A stretch of DNA of 64,000 nucleotides from Hofstenia miamia (Eukaryota; Xenacoelomorpha; Acoela). Below, piece by piece: positions 48,586 to 61,533 of the stretch. Location of the stretch: NCBI GenBank assembly GCA_004352715.1, contig SCFE01000111.1:122666-186665 (forward strand). Reading direction: 5' to 3'. Every line of letters starts with the position of its first letter. Within the stretch, counting starts at the first letter, position 1. The notes beneath the pieces were generated by a model. It was not told where the DNA came from. It was given only the letters and a program-made list of their open reading frames with translations, and did no database searches. The translations under genes were made by a program, and so were the position numbers.

Positions 48586-48589
48586 CAGA

Positions 48590-48914
48590 CCTATAATATA
48601 TGCTAGTAATCGGTCCTATTCGGTCATTTTAAATTATATTTCATTCCACACCTCATGCTCAAATGAGATTCAATCAAATAGCTGGCTATTAACAGCATAG
48701 TCATGACATAATCGCACGCATAATCACTATAAGCATATATGTTTTTTGAATGTATTTTTTCTTGCCAGGAAAACAATTTAAGGGTTGCGTTTTTAACGTT
48801 TTTAACGTTTTTAACGATTCCAATTTTTACAGTTTAAATAGTAAACGTTCCTATCCTGATATATTCGGGCTTGTTCGGTTTCCATCCAGTAAAAGAGGGA
48901 CCATTTCCAATTTG

Positions 48915-48918
<4 letters not shown>
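48590..48918 (+). repeat. Interspersed repeat, copy 1 (plus orientation)
   Basis: It aligns over about 330 bp with the reverse complement of 53525-53860. Shared landmarks are AATCGGTCCTATTCGGTCAT, ATAATCACTA, and CAATTTTTACAGTTTAAATA followed by GTAAACG, then ATATATTCGG. A small tandem of (TTTTTAACG)3 lies at 48789-48817. No coding frame. Confidence 0.85.
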
Positions 48919-48956
<38 letters not shown>

Positions 48957-49114
48957 TTTGTACAACTCATAAAGATTCCACATGAATACATACCGGTAAC
49001 AATTTNNNNNNNNNNNNNNNNNNNNNNNNNNNNNNNNNNNNNNNNNNNNNNNNNNNNNNNNNNNNNNNNNNNNNNNNNNNNNNNNNNNNNNNNNNNNNNN
49101 NNNNNNNNNNNNNN

Positions 49115-49145
<31 letters not shown>
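48919..49145. repeat. (TA)n tracts with a 109-base gap
   Basis: TA units at about 48917-48955 and 49115-49145 flank 40 bp that duplicate 48461-48500 and then N at 49006-49114. This is likely an unresolved repeat in which a contig end was not merged. Confidence 0.9.
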
Positions 49146-49148
<3 letters not shown>

Positions 49149-49239
49149 AAGCACGATAGAATATGAAACCAATTAAGTGTGTATTAATCAGAGAGGTAAT
49201 ATTACCTCAATGTAACATATGAAACATTCATAAATTATG

Positions 49240-49871
49240 ATTTTAGTTAATAAAAGGATCAACTTGGTGTTCACTATAGTCATAAAATGATGTCTTTGCT
49301 GTATTTCACAATCAAAGAGAAATTGACGACTTTTTTTGACTTTATAAATAATCAATTACCTGAAATAAAATTTACATTAGAGCAAGAAAAGGAGAAGAAG
49401 AAAAATTTTTTAGATGTTACTGTAACAAATCTTGGAAGATCCTATGAAACTGAAATATTTATCAAGAAAACGAACAGCGGTCTTTACATTCCATTTGATT
49501 CTTATTGTGATCCAAAGCATAAGTTAAATACAATCAAATGTTTATGTCAAAGAATTATCAAAATATCATCATTATATTTGAAAATTACAAATTCCTTAGA
49601 TCAATTATATGACATGTTTCGTGAAAATGGATATCCACATCATTTTATAAAAAAAATTGTAAATCAATGTTTATTAGTAAATAATCATGAAAAATCTGAT
49701 GAAGATATAAAAGAAGCTAAGAAAGACATATATTGGAAATTACTATTCATTGAAAATAACACAATTCAATTGAAAAATAAACTACGATCATTTAATACTA
49801 TTTTAAAATTTACGAAGATTATTCCAATATTTCAATCATTCAAAACACTAAATTTGTTTGAGAATTTATGA
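49240..49871 (+). pseudogene. Penelope-like element reverse transcriptase, C-terminal fragment
   Basis: The open frame at 49287-49871 matches the thumb region of Penelope-like reverse transcriptases, retroelements related to telomerase. FLDVTVTNLGRSYETEIFIK (near residues 48-67) and KTNSGLYIPFDSYCDPKHK are the family's 'FLDv.v......v.RKpt.tg.Y.ny.S.hp.h' block, followed by CLCQRIIKIS. The true upstream frame is a different one: DVFAVFHNQREIDDFF at 49288-49335 is the stretch after the catalytic Asp pair, and a slip in a run of seven T near 49335 separates them. The catalytic YVDD is degraded just before (stop codons in that frame), so the ATG at 49287 is not a natural start. No GIY-YIG endonuclease follows. 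Only this 3' piece remains, flanked by TA repeats. Confidence 0.85.
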
Positions 49872-52800
49872 TTTATTACACCAAATCCATGAAAGAGCCT
49901 TAATACAAAACAACTGATTTCTTTATGTTAAGCAGAAACTGACATTACGTACTATGACAAATTGGCAAATGGCGCTGAATACAGTTTCACATTAATCTCT
50001 ACAAACAACAAAATGATAAATTAATCCTCTTCATTTGGAAAATTTACAAATTCTTAAAAATGAAAAGATGAGAGAATCTTTTAAGCCCTAATTGTAAGTT
50101 CTTTTCAGCCCTATTGTGGTGTTCAAAGTCATGCATAAACATTGATTAAGCAATAGATAACTAGTAATTTATAGATTGCCTTGACAGATAGACACTCTTC
50201 TAATACAGGTTTTGAGAAAATCAAGTAATTATATGAGTTATAGTTAATATAATTCACTGAATTGACGTCACATTCATAAACTTATATACAAGTATTTTTT
50301 GCCAATTAATTTCTCTGTTAACTTTCAGTCAGAGATGTAATGTACGGGCATTTCGTTTTAAGTGCGTATTGCAATCTCATTATTTCTGCATTGTAATGAA
50401 TAATATGAAATTCTAACAATACTGCATTAACATTTTTTACATCAAAGTCCACTCGGAATAATTTCTATGCAATTTCTACTCATTCTTAACCACATGCTGT
50501 TTTTCATATTTTCATCTCGTGTACTCTCACATCAGCTTAATTTACTGGTTTTGTTTGGATTCCATTTGAGAAAATTAATGTCGTTATGCGTATTTGTTAA
50601 TTGTAAATTGAATTTATGCGGAAGTCTATACTCAAATCTATTATAAACTAGCAAAAAGTTTCCGTACATGTGAAGAATACAAAACCCGGTATATTGTTTA
50701 TAAAGTCACCATTAATGATCAAATTCATTACAATATTCTTTAAGTTATAAAAAGTGTATATTTATACAATATTTACTGCTATAGTCTTCTCTGGAATTTC
50801 CAAATCCCTATCCCAAATATTTTACAGTGATATGAAATTTTTTCTGCACCTCATCACAGCATCACCATCCACTTTATCTTTGATTTTTGAAAAATTATAA
50901 CAATTAATCTACAGAAAAATTTTCAAGAAGTTCCAATCAAAACAATATTTATGGGATTCGTGTCGCCATTATAAAATTTTGAAATATCGGCTAAAATAAA
51001 AAATTTTGTCATGTCACTTGTGAAATTTACAGTATACTGTACAGCAAACCAACTACCGAAATAGCACCCCAAGCGGACTTTAGAAATGAACAGTGAACAT
51101 AGTTAAACTACAAAATAAAATGTAGCACGTTCTTAACATTATATAAAATTGTCTTATCAAAATCGTAATACTGTCTATGATATCTGGATATAGCAGCTGA
51201 AATAAAATTTTGTCTCACTCATGGCCTATTAATAGGCCATGTTCTCAAATAAATTCTTGGCTGCAGCGTACTGCTTTTATCGTAAGTGAAATCACACAGT
51301 AAACACTTATTGTTTTTTATGACAACTCATATCTTATTATAAACAAGAGAGCACATCGACGTAAGTTCTTATAGAATTACCCAAATTTACAAGTAGCATA
51401 CAAAAGTACGAAAAGTTCAAAAGTGCAAATATGGAGAACAAGAAGTTTGGAATAGGGTGGTTATTTTCACGGAGCTAAGAGTGCTGTACTTGGAGTTAAT
51501 TTCTATGCATTATTTAATTGCAATCATAAAACAGAGGGTCACCTCTGGAAATTTTATAATTACCTAAATTTTTTAAATTTTTTCGACGCACATTCTACAT
51601 GATGTAGTAAATTTTTTGCCCTGTCAGCATTCTTCGTTAAAACTTTGAAAAGTAATATTGTTTTCATATGGTGGATCGCAAATGGGTGAACATTTTACTT
51701 CGAAGTTCAATGATTGAAACAACTAATATAAATTTCAGTAGCCCAATGCTAATGAAATCAATCATTTTAATCAGTGACATTCCATCAATAAATGAAATAG
51801 ACATCCACTCAAATTGCATTCTTTCCATATAACTTGAAGATTTATCAAGAAGATAGTTGAGTTTTCAATTAGTAGGTGAACATTACTTAATTAAAACTTA
51901 TTCAGAAGGAGTATTTTTAGAAACTTTGATACAGTAGAACAACATCAATACTCACATTTCTCCTGCATTTAGAGAATACTAAGAGGACATTTAGACCAAA
52001 ACAGACTCAGTCTTGTTGTTGCACGTTGTTAAGGAAGGGAAGTTGAGGTATTGGAAAAGACGATCTGAAATCAATGACTGCTATTTAAATTTTAGGCGGT
52101 ATGCTCAAAAACAAAGTTTACATTTTGCAATTTTACATTAGTATTCTGCACTCTTTTAAAACTTTATATAGAATTTTCAATTTATGGGTGTAGATTTTAT
52201 TATAAATTTCTAAAATTCTTAACTTTGTTCTAAAAACAGATGAATTTGACAAATTTTTTGACAAGTATCCTAAAAATAGACCAAAAATGAATCCCATAAT
52301 TTAAGTGGTCTGGACTAGGCGGGGCTTAAATATTCTGCCCGTATTCATTTATGCGTAGCCCTAACTCTAACTTTCGTTTAAGACTCCACGATATGCAATC
52401 GGTACTACCTGCTAGCAGTTATGACCTATAATCCATGATCTGAGTTGAAAATGTTTTTTTAGAATTGTTTTCAATACAACATTAGAGTGGAATAACTTAC
52501 CTCATGACATACATGTATTGCTCTAATGGGCTACAGCAAGTGAATGCCATTGAATGTTGATAAAAGCCATCAACGGTTGTGCAATTATCACTTCAAAGAG
52601 AACATTTCTCGCGTTGACAATATGCGGATAATTTTCGTGGAATGCTCACATTATTATCTTGGTGTGCAAGAAGGCATTACAGGTACATATGATGATCAGA
52701 AAAAGCATTTCAATGCATAAGAAAAAGGCTCATTACTGGGATTTATGATAGATTGGTTAACAATGATCAAACTGTTTGAACACAAAATTTGCGTTTTATT

Positions 52801-53524
52801 GGAATTGTAAATACATTGATGTAAACTTTTGCCAAAATGTGTACTAAAAGATGTACTTTTTGCTAGAATGCATATCAAACGATGCATCTTTTTGAGAAAA
52901 TGTATATCTAAGATTCCAAAATGATGAAAAAAATACTAAATATTGGCAGCAAAAATCGAAACAATTTTTCTAGAGTAAGGTCTCGTGTTAGCTACACCTA
53001 CCCAATGCTCTTTTATATTGTGAACTAAACTAAGAATCTATGATATTCTAGTAAAATAGCATTTCACATGTAATCACATCCTAATCTACTCTTATAATTG
53101 GAAGTGAAGCTGAATTTAATACAATTTGACAGACATTCTCATAGTAGTCGTTATCATACTATTGAATTTAATTGGCTGAATGATTAATTGAAACATACAG
53201 TTAGAGCTAGTATTGTGTCAACACAGGATAAAACACAGAGCGAAATCAGGACAACACAGAACAGGCAATTCAGCACACCAATAAATCAGTATAGAAATTA
53301 AGCCAAACACGAGAAATTGCTACTAAGAAACGTATTATATAAAGCACAAAGGATAACATAAACACCGATTAAATTATTCAGCAATCAATAATTGAATGAG
53401 CATAGATAAATAATGTAATCACTAGAATAGAAGCAATAACAATTTGTCCAAAAACAAATCGTATGAAATATTTTGCAAAGCATATTAATTTCCTTAAACA
53501 ACATAATGCTTAAGCTAGTTATAG
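49872..53524. other. Long non-coding stretch
   Basis: No recognised protein homology in 3.6 kb. A perfect 22-bp palindrome sits at 51220-51241. The 63-codon minus frame at 52696-52887 shows no family motif. Confidence 0.5.
51220..51241. repeat. Perfect 22-bp palindrome
   Basis: Each arm is CATGGCCTATT with no spacer. Unusual in length for chance; no protein target is known to me. Confidence 0.85.
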
Positions 53525-53860
53525 ACAGATTTGGAAATGGGCCCTTTTTTGCCGGACCGAATATATTAGGACTAGACCAGACCGGACCGTTTACTATTTA
53601 AACTGTAAAAATTTGGACAGCTTGCACCACTGGATGAGTACGCTAAAAACACAACGCTTAAGTTGTTTATGCTGTCAAAAAAGCAGTTTAAGAAATATAG
53701 ATGCATGTAGTGATTATTATGGCGATTATGTCATCACTATGCTATTCCTCTAAATTAATTGCAATTTATCTAATTGAATGATCTCATCTAATCTCTTTTG
53801 AGTATGAGGCGTGAAACGAAGTATTATTTAAAATGACCGAATAGGACCGATTATTTGCAT
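53525..53860 (-). repeat. Interspersed repeat, copy 2 (minus orientation)
   Basis: It is the inverted partner of 48590-48918. CGGACCG is repeated in this copy (ACCGGACCG near 53581), where copy 1 has decayed. It could be an independent insertion or the far terminal repeat of a 5.3-kb unit. Confidence 0.85.
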
Positions 53861-56800
53861 ATACTCAAACTTTCCACACCCCAAGAATTTTCTACAAATC
53901 CAAACCACAAATCCCACACCGCATCACAAGAATAAAATTTACCCAAAAATCTCCACAGAAAAGTCTTTGACAAAACTGTCAAATATAACAATAAAAATCA
54001 TTTGTAGATACTGAGGATTTTATGTATACTTCAACATGCCTTAACAAACATAAAATTCTTCAAATTAATCACTATCCACACCATAGTGATTTTCAGTAAC
54101 GCAATTTTTTAAAAAAATTGCTTGATCAACTTAATATTTACAGTCAAATCGATTTTAAATTTAATGTTAAGTGGGACCTAGGATACGATTTTTTTCGCAT
54201 TTTTAAAGCAAAAATTCACAGTCGAAACTTAAAATTCCCAAAAATCGCATTTCTTAAAGGCAAAAAGTGACTCCATGCACAGGATCATTTCTTAATTAAT
54301 CAAAATGCAATGTTCCAGCTTGGTATTGTTTCTGACGCTTTAGCTAAAATATATGTGAATTCTTAATATATGCTATGTATCGCATAGAATACAACGTGCA
54401 TGCATCAGAAATCAAGAAACATTTTATTTTTATAGAGTTATCTATCTTCTGAGTTGAAAATCAAAACGACGGCATTTGAAAAAAAACATGATTCAGCAAA
54501 ATATGCATCGCTGCAATAAAATGAAAATAAGTTTGTTGAATATACACGTAATCAAGATATACATTTATTGAAAAAAAAATTTCTTCAATTTTCTTTCAAT
54601 AATTGCAATAACTAGATTTTTGACTCAATGCATATTTGATTACATGTAAATACCAAAAATTAATACTATTTTGCAAAATTCAACGTGAACGATTTTCATT
54701 CTAATGCATCAAGAATTATTTCCCAATTTTTCCCAATATATTACTGTAAAATATTTTCATCGTTAAAGCTATCCTTTTAACAGTGTCGTTTGATGCATAT
54801 GCAATGCAACATGATCATTCAAATATAATATGCATATTGCATATAGTAGTCAAACACACAGAACAAGCGAAGCTTTTTACCCCTAAGAATAGACTCAGTC
54901 AATCATTCTACCAAAATAAATCGATTTGCTTATCCAAATAACACATAATTTTTATGCATTTATATATTACAAAAAATGTATAAAATGCGTGGAAATTTTA
55001 AAACTTAATAAATTTTCATTTGCGGAAAAATCATTTCTTTCTCAAAAGTTAGTTCAATTAAACAAAACATCCATTACTATTGAAACAAGCCTTGAGTATT
55101 TTTAACATACGACTACCGTCACTACAAAATTCTTGCTTCACAAATCTCCACTGGAATCTCAACATGCTAAAAATTTCACCCCGCACTACACCATTTGTAA
55201 TATGGTGTGGTGTAGTGTTGAGATCTCCACTCCCACGACAAGCCTGCATATAATGCAGACAGAACAGGACCGCTGTCTGTAATAGACTATTTCTAAACTC
55301 ATGTGGTAAATGCAATTCAATCAAAAAATCAGAAATCACAATTCATATAGCTACACCAAAATAAAGTGAATGTGATAATTCTTATTATTGAAGTTAAAGA
55401 TTTAATGTCAAAGGTGAAATTAAAAAATTATATCGGAAGTATAAGTGTTTAAAAAGTAACATTTATGCATTTTTATTATTGAATATATTTGTTTGAAACA
55501 TGGCTCTTTTTCCATTCTATTGATAAAATATATCAGTAAGAAGATCTTGTTTTCCAAAATTTATCTCATCCACATTCAGCCATAGAGAATGAATTATGAT
55601 AGACGTACTGCAAAACACGTTCTTGAAGGCATTCTTGCTTTGAAAACTCATCTCAACTTCCCTCACCTGTTCAAGATACTGGGTGAAAAAAAACAAGGAC
55701 ATGGACAAAGAAATGTTACAATATTTGCCACTATCCTTCTGCAACATTTCAGATCTATATGTTCATTGGTCAATCTTACATGGACGTAGTACATACAGAA
55801 TTTTTATCAGAATTAACATTAAGCAATGACAATTCATTAAGCTGGGGATCATTCAGTTAAAGCCAAAGATAAGGGATGGTCTTAAATCCTGAACATCTAA
55901 TTATGTGATAGTCAGATATAAATAAAATGTAATCTAACAACCTTGCAATAATCTCTGAATTTAGGTATGCTGTGGGAATATTTCAAATAGGCGCAACTGC
56001 TCTTGTAACATCCCACCAATGGTCACAAGCGCGCCTCAAACTCTATTTGGATTGAGGTTAACAAACCTGTTTTAACTAGAAGTGATTTTCAATAGGTTTT
56101 GGTAGCCGTTATTATTAGTATAATGAATTATGCTTCTCCAAATAGTGTGAGCAATCCGGTTCATTCTTACTTGCCTAAGCGACTAAAAGATTCCCATCCC
56201 CATTTCCTTTAAATAACAAAATAAAAACTGCGAACATAACTTCAATTTTTCATAGCACTTTTGCAGAAAATTTTGAGAAATTATTAGTAAATATCTGTTG
56301 TGATCAGTGGATTTTTGGGATTAAATGATTTCTTAAAGACAAGTAAGGAAAATTATGATTGTACTAGATATTTACCATTTTAGCATTATTCTTATTATAT
56401 GCAATAACAAAACACATAATTGTTGAGAAAGATGCTTGATTTCTTAATAATTTTTTTATAATTTTTTTTAAAAAATTCTAAATATTTCGAGTCATGACTG
56501 CCATTGCTGGTTTAATCATAATCTTTATTAAATGACATAAAGCGGTTTTTTCTAAAAAATATCGCCCAAAATTGTGTTGGAATGATGCAACTTAGTTTTT
56601 TCATAAGCAATAAAGCCTTGCAAAGACTCTATTCAATAACGACTCTGAGCCTTTATAAAACTGACAGTATTTTGCAAAATGTCTCGTGTAGTAGAAACGT
56701 CACAGTCTTCTATTACCATAGTACCTAAATTCAGCTAAGTGTTTAGAACAAAATTATTATTATCTAATTGGCAACATTCAAATTGAAATTCGCTAATTCA

Positions 56801-57700
56801 TCAGGTTAGATAGTTTTTCTAAATTAACAATCTCTTGAACTCAATAAATTTCTGCCTGTCATCTCCGAAAGCACTACTTCTAATATTGTGTTTTGGAGTG
56901 CATTGGTAATGAAAGGCTTGGAATGATTTTTGACAGATTCTTGCTAGTAGCTATATTCGTCGTTTCATCTGCTTTAAATTAACACCAGTATTTAAACAAT
57001 TGACGCCCATGAATCAGCTCGATTTTCTTGCAAATTAATCCATTGCTAATTTTAACATTTCAAACTCTGACAGGTAGTCATTAATTTTTCATCGCAAAAT
57101 TCTCAACTTGTCTTACAACAGTTTTAATTCTTTCATATTTGTTGAAAATAAAAATACATTTATACATAAATTTTCTAAATGTGAAATTCTCTTTCAAGTG
57201 TTGATAGAAGTTGGCTTAAATAATTTTCTCAAACGTATATTCTTTGCCATTTATATGACACTGAGTCCCGAAAATCAGTGTTTTTTGTATGAAAAAGAGA
57301 AATAAATGTCTGTAATTCACACCCGTGTCCATTGGGTTCTTTCGTAATATACAGAAATTACATACAACTAAAATGAGAGTGTTCAAATAAATAATATACT
57401 TCTACATTATTTAATCAAAATCTGAAGAAAATCTTATTCATACTTTTGAGTTTAAAATATCGAACAATTTAATTTCTGTCATTAACAAGTAATTAAAATG
57501 GTTGATGGACATAAGAATGGATGACCTGGCATTATTTTATTGATTGAGTACTTGAATGACAAGCTATACCAGTTCGTTGTTTGAAAAGTTTTATTTATTC
57601 ATTAGATCAGACTAGATTACTTTGATATCACTCGCAACCCCAAAGTTGAACAGTGGCGACTAGTCATAAAAATGCAAAATCAAAATTATAAAAATTTACA
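53861..57700. other. Long non-coding stretch
   Basis: No homology was recognised. A stem with arms CACTACACC and GGTGTAGTG spans 55184-55216, enclosed by ATCTCAACA / TGTTGAGAT arms (about 55156-55224), a MITE-like or hairpin structure that also gives the 93-codon minus frame at 55058-55339. Overlapping frames on both strands at 55517-55789 have no motif. Other frames are chance. Confidence 0.45.
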
Positions 57701-58560
57701 ATATACAATCTAGGCGTAATTAAACCGATACTTCTGTCCTATTTGGGTTTATGCGAAACATCTTTGTAGACGTGTGAAGGAAATGGGAAAATGTCAAGGT
57801 CGGTGATTCCTCAAAATGTAAATGAGGTTTGAAGACGGAGATAACAGATTGTGTAGAATTGATCTTGGGATTGCATTTCTTTCAATAAGCTGTCGAATTG
57901 AGCTCGTGTAAGTTTTTCTAGTGATTTAAGGTTTGTAAAAAACAAGGACGTCAGTATATGTTAGTTAAGGGTATAGGCATTGCAAAGCGCGCTCTTGGAT
58001 GCGCTCTATGTCACTGACTTGAGTTTGTGATAGAAAAGTGCCAGAGTGGAGCACAGTATTCTACAACCGACATCACAACTGCTTTGTAACCAGAAAAAAA
58101 TATAATATCTTAACAAAGATTCCATTAAGTTTCAAAATATGGATGATATGAACTCTCTTCAAGGTTTCTTTACGATATTTTATATATATTGGTTCCATTT
58201 CATATTTTACTGATATTCTATACCAAGAAGGGAGGTCAAAGATACGCGTTTAGTCAGGCTTCCATTGGCATAACATTCAACAGGAAGTTTTACAAATGAT
58301 ATTTTAAGTTCCTTGACTTTGTCAACATTTAGGGTTGCTCCATGGATAGAAACCCAGTCTAACATTTGTTCCATTACTCACGTATCTTCGTTTTTGAACG
58401 AGAAATCCCAATTAGTTTAGCAATTAAGACATAATTAAAACCTTTATTAAAATCGATGCAAAATACTCGCAAGTATGTGTCCTTTTCCTGTAGTAATTGC
58501 AGTCAATAATGAGTCAACTCGATCTTCCCTTCAAGGTTAACGTCTTTTGTTTTTGGTGTC
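57701..58560 (-). pseudogene. LINE reverse transcriptase fragment, minus strand, internally deleted
   Basis: Read on the minus strand: LRVFCIDFNKGFNYVLIAKL near 58470-58410 is RT motif A ('vfvDFsKAFD...Li.kL') with the first catalytic Asp kept. Motifs B and C are absent, and the text jumps to KSRNLKYHL-like sequence near 58310. Near 58070-58000, SVVEYCAPLWH and SDIERIQERALQCLYP are the 'lEYas.vW......d...iE.vQrralr.i' end motif, followed by a 'lLP....lR' tail to about 57740. Several stops and frameshifts are present. It appears to be a different LINE subfamily from the copy at 1-5.3 kb. Confidence 0.8.
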
Positions 58561-59923
58561 TAGATCAGTTAATATATTAATGCTTTCCATTTACTTCTAG
58601 GGGTAAATGTCTTGATGTTTCCTGGAATCTCAAGTGGAAGTCTTTTTTGATGCTGAAATATGACGATACATCTGATTGTGTAGTGAACGAAATTGACTCA
58701 TATTCTTCATGTGAAGAGCTTTCTGTTTCTTTTTTCATCAGGAGTTTAGGTTTTTGTGAAATCCAGGGCAGCTGACATTTTGATTCACTTCACAAGTTAA
58801 AAAGAAAAATGCTTTTTGGTTCTATCGTCCATTAATTTTGAGAAATTGTTCTCTTGTCAAAAAAAACATTTACAGTCAGAAAAAAATTCATATCAATTTA
58901 TACCGTCAATTGATCTGCCAAATTTATCAAAACCTACTTTATAAATTTTCCGTTTATAATAAGTACTAGGAATTGGGTTACTGATTTGTGATTGAGGCAG
59001 GTAAAATGGATGAAATATAACATCCGCCAAGACTTGGCCGCGCTATTACCTTATATAATAGCTTAGTGTCGGATGTAAAAATATTATCAATCGTTTTAAC
59101 ATGATGAGCAACAAATGAGACTAAATGTGTAAATTGGTCCTCTCAATTTAAAAACTTTTTCCTTAAATCATTGAAATTTCCTCCTAGAATAAAAACATGT
59201 TACATTTGCGCATAAGTTCATTTACAACATGCTTCAGATATTTAATCACATGCGCGTTTTCTGTAACCGTCCAAAAATGATAATATGCTATTCCTATCAC
59301 TTAGCCACTAGTATATCGAATAAATTGTGTTTCCATATTCAAGAAATCTGTATTTGACAAACAAGGTTGCAAGTAGTGTACGATAGATCGTGTTTCAATT
59401 GTATCAGCACACAGTCTCAAACCTTTTTCAGGCTGTCAATACTTGATGGAAATATGCCTTGATCAAGTAGGTCGATTTTCAAGGTTGGTCTGCAGTACTA
59501 AAATTTGCTCAGTTGACAACCTAAATTATTAGTTGAACAGTCCAGAATTTGATGATGAAAGGGAAAATCCTTTTGCGATAAATAACTTTGTTGTATTTCT
59601 GCGATAAAACGTTTTTACAAAAGAGAAATGATATTAATATATAATTTTTATGTACAAATAACTCCAATGTTGCAAATTAAAGTAGTGATTAAATTTCTGT
59701 TTTCGTATTGTATTACTGATTTTACCGGATTCAAATTCTTCAATCAATTATATAATCGATATTAATCTTGTCAATTCAAATTTTTAACGAGTGGATTCTG
59801 TTCAGCAATTTATTTTATTTTATTTATTGGGCTGGTATGAAATGAATTCATTCGCACATAATGAGATGCAAGCACTTACCAGTAACGACATGAAATAGCA
59901 GCTGTTCGCCTTTGGAGAAGAAG

Positions 59924-59925
<2 letters not shown>
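58561..59925. other. Non-coding stretch
   Basis: The first ~300 bp may hold decayed upstream LINE sequence on the minus strand (SSSHEEYESISFTTQSD near 58720-58670), but no motif proves it. The rest is unassigned. Confidence 0.4.
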
Positions 59926-59955
<30 letters not shown>

Positions 59956-60112
59956 NNNNNNNNNNNNNNNNNNNNNNNNNNNNNNNNNNNNNNNNNNNNN
60001 NNNNNNNNNNNNNNNNNNNNNNNNNNNNNNNNNNNNNNNNNNNNNNNNNNNNNNNNNNNNNNNNNNNNNNNNNNNNNNNNNNNNNNNNNNNNNNNNNNNN
60101 NNNNNNNNNNNN

Positions 60113-60169
<57 letters not shown>
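59926..60169. repeat. (TA)n microsatellite interrupted by an assembly gap
   Basis: TA units flank 157 N (59956-60112). Frames across it are artefacts. Confidence 0.95.
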
Positions 60170-60172
<3 letters not shown>

Positions 60173-61533
60173 GTTATCTAGATGACCATGTGTAATTACT
60201 GTTGTGCTTAAAAGTATTACAACACCTTAGTTTTAATGAAATAATTTGCATATAGTTTCGTGAATTATTCAAAAAAAATTATAGTTGGATTTAAAACAAG
60301 TCATTATTGGTCAGAATAATGATTATTAATGTACAAAGCAAATAGTCTGTTTTACAGAAAGCTTTAAATTAAAATTAGTATTTGGAGAATGGGTTCAAAA
60401 ACATATCAGCAATTTTAAAACTTTTGACCTATTTTATTGTTTTACTGTTGGAGGGATGAGCGTTAGATTTTCAATAGCTTTGTTTGTTTGTTCCGTGCAT
60501 ATGTACAAATAAGATATTTACATATTTGCAAAATTTTACACACACTTAAATATAAATATACTACAAACTCATAAATATTTAAAAAACACACAGATATTTA
60601 CAATTAAAATACATTACAATTAAGAAGTTTTGCTATATTTTGAACGTTTATTATTTTATTTGCATCAAAGAATTCAGCTCTACTATGAAATCTTGTAATA
60701 AACATTAATTACAAGCAAAAAATTGTGTAGGAGATTGCTTGATGTGCTGATAAGAGTCATGCAAAAGCTAATCAACAATTTCAAGGATGCTAAATTGTTA
60801 ATAGAATGATGATCACATCTGTTAAGCTAAAGCCAAGTAGGGTAAAGAAAATTATAGATGCATTGTTAGGAATATTGGTTTCAGTATTTAGAATTTATCT
60901 TAAAAAAACCTGACTCAGTTTCAACTTAAGCAATAAGAAGTCATGAAGTTAACCTTCCACAAGTTAAGTTTATCCTTACTTTTTTTGTAAAAATTATTTA
61001 ATTTTATGTTGCACCATTTGTAGCTGAGGTCCATAATATATTTTTTTAAAAATTAAAAGGGCCAGCTTCAAAAATGCTCATTTTTGGCTGAGTAGTGATT
61101 CAGGCTTGACTTCATTTCCAAAGTTTTTGCACCATTCTATGAGCAATCGATAAAGCTTTAATAGTCTATCATCATTTTTTATCACTTCCTGAAAGTAATT
61201 AGGAGTCCGTAACTAATTTTAGTCCGTAAATATACATATTTTACGAAATTTTGGTAAAATATGGTTTATAACGCAAAAAACTGCATTAAAGCAATTTCCT
61301 GGAGTTGGTTAAGTACTGTGCTGAAAGCTAAGCTCTATAATCACCCGTTCCTGACATAGGTGCCGAAATGTATTTTAAGGCCAGTATGTAAATTCCTCGG
61401 CCGTGTTATATTGTAGGCCCTGCTTCATTTAACTAAATGTTCTTCCACATATCAAAATTTGTAGATTGTACGATATTTACTGTATTATGAATTTATTTAA
61501 GCGTTACCACATATTCATGCATAATGATATATA
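60170..61533. other. Non-coding stretch
   Basis: AT-rich; nothing recognised on either strand. Confidence 0.5.

Noticed and set aside
49287-49871. Host gene starting at ATG 49287
   Set aside because: The upstream coding frame of the Penelope-like RT is different and continuous with it after a frameshift, so this ATG is not a natural start.
59912-60172. Frame of Tyr-Ile repeats
   Set aside because: It is translated (TA)n microsatellite plus N. The same applies to frames at 48750-49172 and 62781-63335.
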